The notes: generated from the sequence alone by a model not told the origin. A stretch of 8,024 bases of DNA from an uncultured Eubacterium sp. (GCA_946412445.1 CAMKHH010000044.1:1-8024); one strand, 5' to 3'. Positions 1 to 6,209 are shown, counted from the stretch's first letter. Translations and numbers: made by a program.

Positions 1-42
1 CCTTCCAAGCTGGATACGTGGGTTCGATTCCCATCACCCGCT
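1..42 (+). tRNA. tRNA-Gly (TCC), 3' part only
   Basis: This is the 3' part of a glycine tRNA whose 5' half lies outside the window. Visible are the anticodon loop CTTCCAA at 2-8 (anticodon TCC at 4-6), the 3' anticodon strand GCTGG at 9-13, the T arm GTGGG-TTCGATT-CCCAT ending at 34, the 3' acceptor strand CACCCGC at 35-41 and a T discriminator at 42, as expected for tRNA-Gly. No CCA is encoded. It sits 5 bp before a second tRNA-Gly, so the two are probably cut from one precursor. Confidence 0.93.
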
Positions 43-47
43 CTTAT

Positions 48-119
48 GCGCGAGTGGCTCAGGGGTGGAGTACAACCTTGCCAAGGTTGGGGTCGCGGGT
101 TCGAATCCCGTCTCGCGCT
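48..119 (+). tRNA. tRNA-Gly (GCC)
   Basis: A complete glycine tRNA of 72 nt. The acceptor strands GCGCGAG (48-54) and CTCGCGC (112-118) pair perfectly and are followed by the discriminator T at 119. The anticodon stem-loop is CAACC-TTGCCAA-GGTTG with the anticodon GCC at 80-82. The T arm is GCGGG-TTCGAAT-CCCGT. No CCA is encoded. Together with the TCC tRNA upstream it covers all glycine codons. A terminator follows within a few bases. Confidence 0.97.
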
Positions 120-124
120 TTTTT

Positions 125-173
125 AGCCCGAAAATCCGTAGGTGTTATATGGATTTCCGGGCTTATGTTTTTT
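125..173 (+). terminator. Intrinsic terminator of the tRNA-Gly pair
   Basis: A 13-base arm at 125-137 (AGCCCGAAAATCC) pairs with 151-163 (GGATTTCCGGGCT), with one mismatch, across a 13-nt loop. TATGTTTTTT follows directly. The T tract lies only on the plus-strand side, so this ends the tRNA transcript. It gives no convincing terminator for the converging queT, whose stop codon overlaps the T tract. Confidence 0.88.
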
Positions 174-669
174 AATGCATTTTACGGTTAAGACTGAAAA
201 TTCGTCCGGCATATCTGCTCAGGACTTTTATCAGAATAATTCCCAGGATTCCACAGGATATAACCTCTCCAAAACCAACACCAAGCATAATTAGGGGAAT
301 AGGAAGCTTCACCTGATATCCATAATAGAGTATGAACGGGACGACCAGTGTATTAAGAATTATTGGTGGAAGAGGAACCAGATACTGGTGTTTCCTTAAT
401 TTGTAGGATATAGCCGCAGCAGCCAGGGTAGTAAGGCTTCCGAAAATAATGTCCGGCAAGATACTACCACCTATCATATTGGCAATCATACATCCGACAA
501 AAAGTCCGGGTACGGCAGCCGGCGTAAACAGGGGCAGTACCGTAAGAGCCTCTGATATTCGGACCTGCATGGTTCCATAACTGATGGGGGCAAATGCTAC
601 AGTAAGAACTACATAGATTGCTGCAATCATGGCAGCCTGTGAGATAAATAATACCTTTTTGCTTTGCAT
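172..669 (-). CDS. queT: QueT family queuosine-precursor transporter (ECF S-component)
   Basis: This 165-residue, very hydrophobic membrane protein matches the QueT family. Those proteins are the substrate-binding S-components of energy-coupling factor transporters and are linked to uptake of queuosine precursors (preQ1/preQ0) for tRNA modification. The family signature MQVRISEALTVLPLFTPAAV spans residues 34-53 and is followed by PGLFVGCMIAN (54-64). About five membrane segments can be seen, near residues 6-28, 43-64, 68-88, 95-115 and 123-147, with a basic C-terminal tail. The start ATG (667-669) follows AAAGGAG by 7 bases. No ECF ATPase or T-component is nearby, so it presumably uses a shared ECF module encoded elsewhere. 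The preceding leader resembles a preQ1 riboswitch, which agrees with the family assignment. The gene converges on the tRNA terminator. Confidence 0.93.
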   Translation of the reverse strand: MQSKKVLFISQAAMIAAIYVVLTVAFAPISYGTMQVRISEALTVLPLFTPAAVPGLFVGCMIANMIGGSILPDIIFGSLTTLAAAAISYKLRKHQYLVPLPPIILNTLVVPFILYYGYQVKLPIPLIMLGVGFGEVISCGILGIILIKVLSRYAGRIFSLNRKMH

Positions 670-676
670 ATGAATT

Positions 677-719
677 CTCCTTTAGTTTTGTTTTACGTGT
701 GGAAGGTCACGAACACACG
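677..719 (-). promoter_or_regulatory. Candidate preQ1 class I-like riboswitch covering the queT ribosome binding site
   Basis: On the minus strand a 6-bp stem CGTGTG/CACACG (719-714 with 701-696) encloses the 12-nt loop TTCGTGACCTTC. An A-rich tail, TAAAACAAAACTA, then leads straight into the Shine-Dalgarno AAAGGAG (683-677). Class I preQ1 riboswitches have this plan: one short hairpin, a loop beginning near UUC, a C at the loop's 3' end and an A-rich tail that folds back. Here the loop CCTT (706-703) can pair with AAGG of the Shine-Dalgarno (682-679), which would hide it from the ribosome when ligand is bound. The P1/P2 sequences do not follow the consensus closely, so the class is uncertain. 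Its place before queT is the strongest support. Confidence 0.5.
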
Positions 720-749
720 ATTATTTTGTTATGTTTGGCTTCTATAACA

Positions 750-771
750 GTATAGCCGATGTCGCCTATAC
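750..771 (-). other. Leader hairpin upstream of the candidate preQ1 element
   Basis: In the queT leader RNA, GTATAG (771-766) pairs with CTATAC (755-750) around a 10-nt loop, GCGACATCGG. It lies only about 13 nt into the predicted transcript, and an A-rich linker (AAACATAACAAAATAA) separates it from the second hairpin. It could belong to a larger aptamer, such as a preQ1-III-like fold, or be a plain 5' stabilising hairpin. I cannot decide between these from sequence alone. Confidence 0.45.
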
Positions 772-790
772 CGGAGCTTGAACGGTTTTT

Positions 791-819
791 ACTATAGCAC
801 GCTTTTGAGAGAAATGCAA
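791..819 (-). promoter_or_regulatory. Promoter of queT
   Basis: TTGCAT (819-814) and TATAGT (796-791) are separated by exactly 17 bp on the minus strand, a good sigma-A-type promoter. Transcription would start near 784, giving an untranslated leader of about 115 nt before the queT start codon, much longer than a ribosome binding site needs. Confidence 0.75.
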
Positions 820-871
820 GTTGTGGTGAAAGCGCATTTAGTTCCGCCTGAATTTCCGTTTCGTGTGTGCA

Positions 872-900
872 TTGTAAGCCGTGTATTTTTATGGTAGTAT
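872..900 (+). promoter_or_regulatory. Promoter-like sequence ahead of the Uma2 remnant
   Basis: TTGTAA (872-877) and TAGTAT (895-900) are 17 bp apart on the plus strand. The -10-like box ends where the Uma2-like reading frame opens (stop TAG at 900-902, open frame from 903). If active, it would start RNA at about 907, inside the remnant, where there is no start codon. The match may be chance in AT-rich DNA. Confidence 0.35.
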
Positions 901-902
901 AG

Positions 903-1355
903 ATATATAATAACCCGGCGATATACAAGAATCAGGCGATAACGGGAGAGTTATTTGCCGATATTCGTAATTACGTTCGAGAAAAGGGTGGACCTTGCAA
1001 AATATTTATTTCACCGTTTGCCGTATTCCTTAATAAGGATGACACAAATTATGTAGAGCCTGATATTACTGTCATCTGCAAGCCGGACAAGATAGACAGC
1101 AGGGGTTGCAAGGGTGCACCGGATTGGGTGGTTGAGGTTGTCTTACCCGGCAGTAGACGTATGGACTATAGTATTAAGCTGTTTATATACCGTTCAGCCG
1201 GTGTTCGGGAATATTGGATTGTTGATCTCGACAAGAATAGAATTATGGTTCATAACTTCGAGCACAAAGATATTAATGAATACACTTTTTCCGATATGGT
1301 AAAAGCCGGAATCTATGAAGATTTATCCATAGACTTTTCCAAGCTGGATATCTGA
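903..1355 (+). pseudogene. 5'-truncated Uma2 family (DUF820) endonuclease remnant
   Basis: The frame ending at TGA 1353-1355 stays open back to 903 and reads as most of a Uma2/DUF820 protein, a PD-(D/E)XK-type nuclease fold of largely unknown role. Recognisable segments are IYNNPAIYKNQAITGELF (from 903), VEPDITVICKPDK (from 1053), GCKGAPDWVVEVV and AGVREYWIVDLDKNRI. Family members normally have about 35-50 more residues, with an ELIDG-like stretch, before this point. I find none of this upstream in any plus-strand frame, and a TAG precedes the homology. There is no ATG, GTG or TTG in frame before the GTG at 1128, which would give only 75 residues lacking the first conserved Asp (EPD). The usual SPS near the catalytic Glu reads LPG, and the usual LFKYR reads LFIYR, consistent with decay. 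A short expressed C-terminal fragment from 1128 cannot be excluded. Confidence 0.8.
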
Positions 1356-1359
1356 CACA

Positions 1360-1384
1360 CTGCCCCGCATTGTTTGCGGGGCAG
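1360..1384 (+). other. GC-rich stem-loop after the Uma2 remnant
   Basis: CTGCCCCGC (1360-1368) pairs perfectly with GCGGGGCAG (1376-1384) around the 7-nt loop ATTGTTT. It starts 4 bp after the Uma2 stop, where a terminator would sit. Neither strand has a T tract next to it, so it is not a standard intrinsic terminator. It may be a decayed one or an mRNA 3'-end hairpin. Confidence 0.6.
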
Positions 1385-1399
1385 ACGTGCGTAAAGCTG

Positions 1400-1429
1400 T
1401 TGACAGAGCCTTCCGGATTATGATAGTAT
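1400..1429 (+). promoter_or_regulatory. Promoter of the amino-acid ABC transporter operon
   Basis: A perfect -35 box, TTGACA (1400-1405), is followed after 18 bp by TAGTAT (1424-1429). Transcription would begin near 1436 and leave a leader of about 70 nt. That leader contains the inverted repeat GAGTTA (1438-1443) / TAACTC (1463-1468) just past the start site, which could be an operator or a weak hairpin. The ribosome binding site GGAGG is at 1491-1495. Confidence 0.72.
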
Positions 1430-1505
1430 TGGTACTGGAGTTAACATTTTATCGTGGTAGAGTAACTCATTGATAAATTGATGAAATCGTGGAGGATATT
1501 ATCAT

Positions 1506-2363
1506 ATGAAAAAGAAAGCTTTAAGTATATTTCTGGCCTGTGCCATGGTGACGGCTTTTGTGGGCTGCGGCAAGGAGTCAGATAATTCAGGAAAGAGCAA
1601 GCCGGAGGCATCATCGAAAGAATCAGAGAGTAAATCTGCTTCGGAAACAGATGAAGGCTCTGCAGAAGACGGAACATTCACGGTGGGATTTGATCAGGAT
1701 TTCCCTCCGATGGGATTTGTCGGGGATGACGGAGAATTTACAGGTTTTGACCTGGAACTGGCTGCAGAAGTGGCAAAGCGTCTTGGAATGGAAATCAAAT
1801 ATCAGCCGATTTCCTGGGATTCCAAGGATATGGAGTTAAAATCAGGAACGATTGACTGCATCTGGAACGGATTTACGATTAATGGACGTGAAGATTCCTA
1901 TGCGTGGACGGATGCCTATATGGAAAACGATCAGGTATTTGTTGTAAGGAAGGATTCCGGGATCAGCGCGACGAAGGATTTGGAAGGCAAGATCGTAGAA
2001 GTCCAGGCGGACTCAAGCGCAGAAGCCGCATTAAATGATAATCAGGAATTGAGCACTTCCTTTGGGCAGTTACTGACTGTAGCAGATTATCTGACTGCTA
2101 TGATGGATTTGGAATCCGGGGCGGTGGATGCCATCGCTATGGATAATGTCGTAGCCAGCTATCAGATTCAAAAGACGGGAAAAGATTTTGAAATCCTGGC
2201 CGAACCCATTGCGGCGGAGCAGTACGGAATTGGTTTCCGGAAGGATAATACCGAGCTCCGGGATAAAGTCCAGAAAGCACTGGAAGAAACTGCAGCGGAT
2301 CAGACGGCAGCAAAAATTTCCGAGAAGTGGTTTGGAAAAGATATTACGACCATTGGAAAATAA
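1506..2363 (+). CDS. Amino-acid ABC transporter substrate-binding lipoprotein
   Basis: A 285-residue solute-binding protein of the SBP_bac_3 family that captures a polar amino acid outside the cell and delivers it to the permease. A lipoprotein signal peptide (KKK, a hydrophobic stretch, then lipobox FVGC) places the anchored cysteine at residue 21. A Ser/Glu/Lys-rich flexible linker covers about residues 22-56. The binding domain starts at FTVGFDQDFPPMGF (58-71), with GFDLELAAEVAKRLG (80-94) and NGRED (126-130). R128 is at the position of the arginine that usually holds the substrate carboxylate. The second lobe contains GAVDAIAMDN. ATG 1506 follows GGAGG by 10 bases. It is first in an operon with permease and ATPase. 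Substrate cannot be fixed from sequence; glutamine, cystine or another polar amino acid are all possible. Confidence 0.93.
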   Translation: MKKKALSIFLACAMVTAFVGCGKESDNSGKSKPEASSKESESKSASETDEGSAEDGTFTVGFDQDFPPMGFVGDDGEFTGFDLELAAEVAKRLGMEIKYQPISWDSKDMELKSGTIDCIWNGFTINGREDSYAWTDAYMENDQVFVVRKDSGISATKDLEGKIVEVQADSSAEAALNDNQELSTSFGQLLTVADYLTAMMDLESGAVDAIAMDNVVASYQIQKTGKDFEILAEPIAAEQYGIGFRKDNTELRDKVQKALEETAADQTAAKISEKWFGKDITTIGK

Positions 2364-2397
2364 GTTCGAATCGTAACGATTGCAGGAGATATTATTT

Positions 2398-3052
2398 ATG
2401 AATATTAATTTTGAACTTTTAATATCCAAACTGGGGTCAGGAATGCTGACCTCTTTCTGGATTTTTGGCGTAACACTGCTGTTTTCTCTGCCTCTTGGCC
2501 TTGTTATCGCATTTGGAAGGATGGCCAGAAATTCTGTCATCCGCACCATCACAAAGATATATTTCCATCATGCGCGGAACACCACTGATGCTGCAGCTGA
2601 TGCTGGTGTATTTTGGACCGTTTTATATCTTTAAGATTAACATCAGCTCCAGTTACCGATACATGGCAGTCTGTATTGCCTTTGTACTGAATTATGCTGC
2701 CTATTTTGCGGAAATTTACCGCAGCGGTATAGAATCTATGCCGGTGGGGCAGTATGAAGCTGCAAAACTGTTGGGCTACAACCGGGCACAGACCTTTTTT
2801 TTCATCATTCTTCCGCAGGTGATTAAGAGAATTTTACCTTCTATTACAAATGAGGTTATTACCTTAGTTAAGGATACATCTCTTGCTTTTGTTATTGCAG
2901 TGGCGGAGATGTTCACCAACGCAAAGGCTCTGGCAGCCAGTATGTCCAGTGTAATACCATATGTTTCAGCAGGAGTATTTTACTATGTATTCAATTTCCT
3001 GGTGGCATATATCATGGAAAAGCTGGAGAAGAAACTCAGCTATTATCGCTAG
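2398..3052 (+). pseudogene. Amino-acid ABC transporter permease, frameshifted
   Basis: The gene encodes a HisM/GlnP-type permease of about 217-218 residues, split between two reading frames. The first frame starts at ATG 2398 (AGGAG at 2384-2388) and runs MNINFELLISKLGSGMLTS through TITKIY. It then turns to nonsense and stops at 2632-2634. The second frame resumes in register with YISIMRGTPLMLQL at about 2558 and continues to TAG 3050-3052. It carries the family's EAA loop (GQYEAAKLLGYNRAQTFFF) and LPQVIKRILPSI, which contact the ATPase, then VKDTSLAFVI. The break lies at the ATATAT run 2557-2562. Loss of one AT unit, or gain of one base just before it, would explain the shift. Everything else looks well preserved, so this is either a very recent mutation or a sequencing/assembly error. 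An ATG at 2570 could give a fragment lacking the first membrane segment. Confidence 0.85.
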
Positions 3053-3097
3053 ACACTGTACTGGAGCAGATATAGTCTATGCAGGAGGAATTTACAG

Positions 3098-3856
3098 ATG
3101 AATTATCTTGAAATGAAGCATATAAAAAAGCACTTTGACGGACTGGAGGTTTTGCATGACATCTCCCTTCAAGTCCTGGAGGGGCAGGTCACGGCAATTA
3201 TCGGGCCCTCAGGTTCGGGGAAATCCACATTACTAAGATGTGCCACAATGCTGGAGGAGATGGATGACGGGGAGCTTTTCTATCTTGGGGATCAGGCGGT
3301 GAAAAGCGTGGATGGACATGCGGTTTATGCAAAACCGGCCGATCTTAAAAAACTGCAGCAGTATTACGGACTGGTCTTCCAGAATTTCAATTTATTCCCC
3401 CACTACAGCGTGCTGAAAAATATCATGGATGCGCCTGTACGGGTACAAAAGCGCAAAAAAGAAGATGCGAAAAAGCAGGCAATGGAGCTGCTTGCCAAGA
3501 TGGGTCTCTCCGATAAAGCCAATGCCTATCCTTATCAGCTGTCAGGTGGTCAGCAGCAGCGTGTATCCATCGCGCGTGCGCTGGCCATGAACCCTAAAAT
3601 ACTGTTTTTTGACGAACCGACTTCGGCGTTAGACCCGGAACTGACCGGCGAGATTTTAAAGGTTATCAGAGAACTGGCAGCAGAACACATGACTATGGTA
3701 ATCGTAACCCATGAGATGGAGTTTGCGAAAAACGTGGCAAATCACATCATTTTTATGGAGAACGGGGTAATTGTGGAGGAAGGGACTCCTGAACAGGTTT
3801 TTTCATCAGATAATGCAAGAATGCGGTCATTCCTTGGGAAATTCCGGCAGGATTGA
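3098..3856 (+). CDS. Polar amino-acid ABC transporter ATP-binding protein
   Basis: A 252-residue ATPase of the GlnQ/HisP group that powers amino-acid uptake on the inner face of the membrane. All key motifs are intact: Walker [10 protein letters not shown] (36-44), Q-loop Q95 in [13 protein letters not shown] signature LSGGQQQR (148-155), Walker B ILFFDE (168-173), D-loop SALD (176-179) and switch histidine H205 in VTHEME. FNLFPH and the length are typical of polar amino-acid importers. ATG 3098 follows AGGAGG (3083-3088) by 9 bases and is 45 bp after the permease stop. The gene closes the operon. No terminator follows, and the purC promoter starts 4 bp past the stop, so read-through into purC is likely. 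Confidence 0.95.
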   Translation: MNYLEMKHIKKHFDGLEVLHDISLQVLEGQVTAIIGPSGSGKSTLLRCATMLEEMDDGELFYLGDQAVKSVDGHAVYAKPADLKKLQQYYGLVFQNFNLFPHYSVLKNIMDAPVRVQKRKKEDAKKQAMELLAKMGLSDKANAYPYQLSGGQQQRVSIARALAMNPKILFFDEPTSALDPELTGEILKVIRELAAEHMTMVIVTHEMEFAKNVANHIIFMENGVIVEEGTPEQVFSSDNARMRSFLGKFRQD

Positions 3857-3859
3857 GAC

Positions 3860-3888
3860 TTGCTTTTCACAAAATCTTAGAATATAAT
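3860..3888 (+). promoter_or_regulatory. Promoter of purC
   Basis: TTGCTT (3860-3865) and a perfect TATAAT (3883-3888) are 17 bp apart. It begins 4 bp after the ATPase stop and predicts a start near 3895 with a leader of about 42 nt. This is too short for a purine riboswitch, and I see no PurBox pair. The leader contains TTTTACTA twice (3901-3908, 3910-3917). Confidence 0.8.
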
Positions 3889-3936
3889 GATAGCGATGCA
3901 TTTTACTACTTTTACTATAAGAAAGGTGTCAGACTC

Positions 3937-4647
3937 ATGGAGAAAAAAGAGCAGCTTTACGAAGGAAAGGCAAAAAAAGTATTTGCAACCGAGAATCCGG
4001 AAATAGTTATCGTAGACTACAAAGATGATGCAACTGCCTTCAATGGGGAGAAAAAAGGAACCATTATGGGAAAAGGTGTCATCAATAACCGCATGTCAAA
4101 CTATGTCTTTGGAAAACTGGAAAAGGAAGGTATTCCGACGCATCTGGTCGAAGAGCTAAGTGACCGCGAGACAGCTGTTAAGAAAGTGAGCATCGTTCCG
4201 CTGGAAGTGATTGTGCGTAATGTGGCAGCGGGAAGCTTTTCCAAGCGGATGGGAGTAGAGGAAGGAAGAGAACTACTCTGCCCGATACTGGAGTTCAGTT
4301 ACAAGGATGATGATCTCGGTGATCCGTTCATTAATGATGACTACGCGCTGGCTCTTGGTCTTGCTACTCAGGAAGAGATTGACACCATAAAAGGATATAC
4401 AAAAAAAATCAATGAATTCTTAAGAGCATATTTTTTGAATGCAGGTATGAAGCTGATTGATTTTAAAATCGAGTTTGGCCGTCTTTCTGATGGAAGCATT
4501 ATCCTGGCAGATGAGATTTCACCGGATACCTGCCGCCTGTGGGACGTGGATACCAACGAAAAGCTGGACAAGGACCGTTTCCGCCGGGATATGGGGAACG
4601 TAGAAGAGGCTTATAACGAAGTATTTAAACGTTTGGGCCTTGCATAA
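3937..4647 (+). CDS. purC: Phosphoribosylaminoimidazole-succinocarboxamide synthase (SAICAR synthetase)
   Basis: A cytoplasmic enzyme of purine synthesis that joins CAIR and aspartate, using ATP, to make SAICAR. With 236 residues it has the usual bacterial length. The N-terminus [10 protein letters not shown] (7-16) is the family's ATP-binding start. Signature 1, [15 protein letters not shown], spans 86-100, and signature 2, LIDFKIEFG, spans 173-181. [12 protein letters not shown] near the C-terminus is also typical. I chose ATG 3937, preceded by AAGGTG (3923-3928), because the family begins here. The same frame is open back to a TTG at 3853, but that would overlap the ATPase stop and the purC promoter and add 28 residues unlike the family. 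purB follows 11 bp later with its ribosome binding site overlapping the purC stop, so the two are cotranscribed. Confidence 0.97.
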   Translation: MEKKEQLYEGKAKKVFATENPEIVIVDYKDDATAFNGEKKGTIMGKGVINNRMSNYVFGKLEKEGIPTHLVEELSDRETAVKKVSIVPLEVIVRNVAAGSFSKRMGVEEGRELLCPILEFSYKDDDLGDPFINDDYALALGLATQEEIDTIKGYTKKINEFLRAYFLNAGMKLIDFKIEFGRLSDGSIILADEISPDTCRLWDVDTNEKLDKDRFRRDMGNVEEAYNEVFKRLGLA

Positions 4648-4658
4648 GGAGACGAAAG

Positions 4659-6095
4659 ATGAGCCAAACTGATAGATATACAAGTCCTTTATCCGAACGT
4701 TATGCCAGCAAAGAAATGCAGTACGTATTTTCACAGGATATGAAATTCAAAACCTGGAGAAAACTGTGGATTGCACTGGCTGAGACGGAAAAAGAACTGG
4801 GACTGCCAATTACCCAGGAACAGATTGATGAGCTGAAACAATACCAGGATGAGATCAACTATGATGTGGCAAGGGCGCGGGAAAAAGAGGTGCGTCATGA
4901 CGTAATGTCTCATGTCTATGCTTATGGGGTACAGGCCCCTAAGGCGAAAGGCATTATCCATCTGGGTGCCACAAGCTGTTATGTTGGTGACAATACAGAC
5001 ATTATTGTGATGAATGAAGCCCTAAAGCTGGTAAAGAAGAAATTGGTGAACGTAATCGCAGAGCTGGCAAAGTTTGCCGAGGCATATAAGGCACAGCCGA
5101 CACTGGGCTTTACACATTTTCAGCCGGCACAGCCCACTACAGTGGGAAAGCGGGCTACCTTGTGGATGCAGGAACTCTGCATGGATCTGGAAGATCTCGA
5201 ATATGTCCAAAGTACCTTGAAGCTGCTTGGCAGCAAGGGAACCACGGGAACACAGGCCAGCTTTCTGGAGTTATTTGACCAGGATCAGGAGACCATCGAT
5301 AAGATTGATCCTATGATAGCGGAAAAGATGGGATTTCCGGCCTGCTATGCGGTATCCGGGCAGACCTATTCCAGAAAAGTGGATACGAGAGTACTGAACG
5401 TTTTAGCAGGAATAGCGGCCAGTGCTCATAAGTTTTCCAATGATATCCGGCTGCTCCAACATCTGAAAGAGGTCGAAGAACCTTTTGAAAAGAGTCAGAT
5501 AGGCTCCTCCGCCATGGCATATAAAAGGAATCCCATGCGCAGTGAGCGCATTGCTTCTCTGTCCCGTTATGTGATGGTCGATGCGCTGAATCCGGCAATC
5601 ACGTCCGCAACCCAGTGGTTTGAAAGAACACTGGACGATTCTGCAAATAAGCGTCTCAGCATTCCGGAAGGTTTTCTGGCTGTCGACGGCATTCTGGATC
5701 TCTGCCTGAACGTGGTGGATGGTCTTGTAGTTTATCCGAAGGTTATCGAGAAGCGTCTGATGTCTGAACTGCCATTCATGGCGACAGAGAATATTATGAT
5801 GGATGCAGTAAAGGCCGGCGGTGACCGCCAGGAACTTCATGAGCGTATCCGTGAGTTGTCTATGATTGCGGGAAAGCATGTGAAGGAAGAGGGACGCGAC
5901 AATGATCTGCTCGATCTTATCGCAGCCGATCCGATGTTCAACTTAACAAGAGAGGACCTGGAAGCAACCATGGATCCGGCCAGATATACCGGACGGTCTG
6001 CGGTACAGGTGGATGCATTTCTCAAAAATGTAATTCATCCGTTGCTGGAGGAAAATAAGGACTTGCTGGGAATAAAAGCAGAGATTCATGTATAA
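4659..6095 (+). CDS. purB: Adenylosuccinate lyase
   Basis: A 478-residue enzyme of the fumarase/aspartase superfamily that releases fumarate twice in purine synthesis: SAICAR to AICAR, and adenylosuccinate to AMP. It normally works as a homotetramer with active sites made by several subunits. Visible motifs are RHDVM (79-83), GATSCYVGDNTD (103-114), FTHFQPAQPTT (151-161, with the conserved H153) and the flexible catalytic loop GSSAMAYKRNP (282-292), where S283/S284 cover the catalytic serine. The length fits the longer form of PurB also seen in clostridia. ATG 4659 is preceded by AAGGAG (4646-4651), which overlaps the purC stop, suggesting translational coupling. All motifs appear intact. Confidence 0.97.
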   Translation: MSQTDRYTSPLSERYASKEMQYVFSQDMKFKTWRKLWIALAETEKELGLPITQEQIDELKQYQDEINYDVARAREKEVRHDVMSHVYAYGVQAPKAKGIIHLGATSCYVGDNTDIIVMNEALKLVKKKLVNVIAELAKFAEAYKAQPTLGFTHFQPAQPTTVGKRATLWMQELCMDLEDLEYVQSTLKLLGSKGTTGTQASFLELFDQDQETIDKIDPMIAEKMGFPACYAVSGQTYSRKVDTRVLNVLAGIAASAHKFSNDIRLLQHLKEVEEPFEKSQIGSSAMAYKRNPMRSERIASLSRYVMVDALNPAITSATQWFERTLDDSANKRLSIPEGFLAVDGILDLCLNVVDGLVVYPKVIEKRLMSELPFMATENIMMDAVKAGGDRQELHERIRELSMIAGKHVKEEGRDNDLLDLIAADPMFNLTREDLEATMDPARYTGRSAVQVDAFLKNVIHPLLEENKDLLGIKAEIHV

Positions 6096-6112
6096 TCTAT
6101 TATAGCAGTTAA

Positions 6113-6158
6113 TAAGATAAGTGAAGTTTATTAGTAATAATAAGTTTCACTTATCTTA
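6113..6158 (+). repeat. 21-bp palindrome with GTAA loop between purB and purA; candidate operator
   Basis: Bases 6113-6133 pair with 6138-6158 over 21 positions, counting two G-T wobbles (6126 and 6127 with 6145 and 6144), closed by the GNRA-type tetraloop GTAA (6134-6137). No T tract follows on either strand, so it is not a standard terminator. Each arm is itself a dyad: ATAAGTTTCACTTAT (6140-6154) is perfect around TTC, and ATAAGTGAAGTTTAT (6117-6131) is the imperfect version. The right arm holds the -35 region of the candidate purA promoter, so a regulator binding here would block it. It could also act as an RNA hairpin that separates purB and purA mRNA levels. Confidence 0.75.
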
Positions 6159-6173
6159 AATCTGTTGTATACT
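6146..6173 (+). promoter_or_regulatory. Candidate purA promoter
   Basis: TATACT (6168-6173) is a strong -10 box. TTCACT (6146-6151), 16 bp upstream, is a 4-of-6 match to the -35 consensus and lies inside the palindrome's right arm. RNA would start near 6180, about 30 nt before the purA ATG, with AGGAGG at 6196-6201. Confidence 0.5.
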
Positions 6174-6209
6174 GGTATTGAGGTCTACAGATAATAGGAG
6201 GATTTTTAT

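Noticed and set aside
125..173. Bidirectional terminator also serving queT
   Set aside because: On the minus strand the hairpin is followed by AAAAAAGCG, not by a T tract.
707..928. Minus-strand open frame of 73 codons over the queT leader
   Set aside because: It covers the queT promoter and leader structures, has no recognisable domain, and its composition looks like chance.
1114..1302. Plus-strand open frame of 62 codons inside the Uma2 region
   Set aside because: It is in a different frame from the clear Uma2 homology and shows no conserved motif.
2070..2552. 160-codon minus-strand open frame over the binding protein and permease start
   Set aside because: It is antisense to two well-supported genes and has no recognisable domain.
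2557..2634. Programmed ribosomal frameshift in the permease
   Set aside because: There is no heptameric slippery sequence or clear downstream pseudoknot, and ABC permeases of this family are not known to use recoding. Mutation or read error is simpler.
3853..3936. 28-residue N-terminal extension of PurC from a TTG start
   Set aside because: PurC proteins start with the [10 protein letters not shown] region. The extension overlaps the ATPase stop and the purC promoter, and ATG 3937 has a ribosome binding site.
4691..4700. TCCGAACGTT, similar to half of a Gram-positive PurBox
   Set aside because: It lies inside the purB coding sequence (residues about 12-14), has no partner box at the usual spacing and is not near a promoter.
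5403..5879. 158-codon minus-strand open frame inside purB
   Set aside because: It is antisense to conserved purB codons with no ribosome binding site or recognisable protein; a shadow frame.
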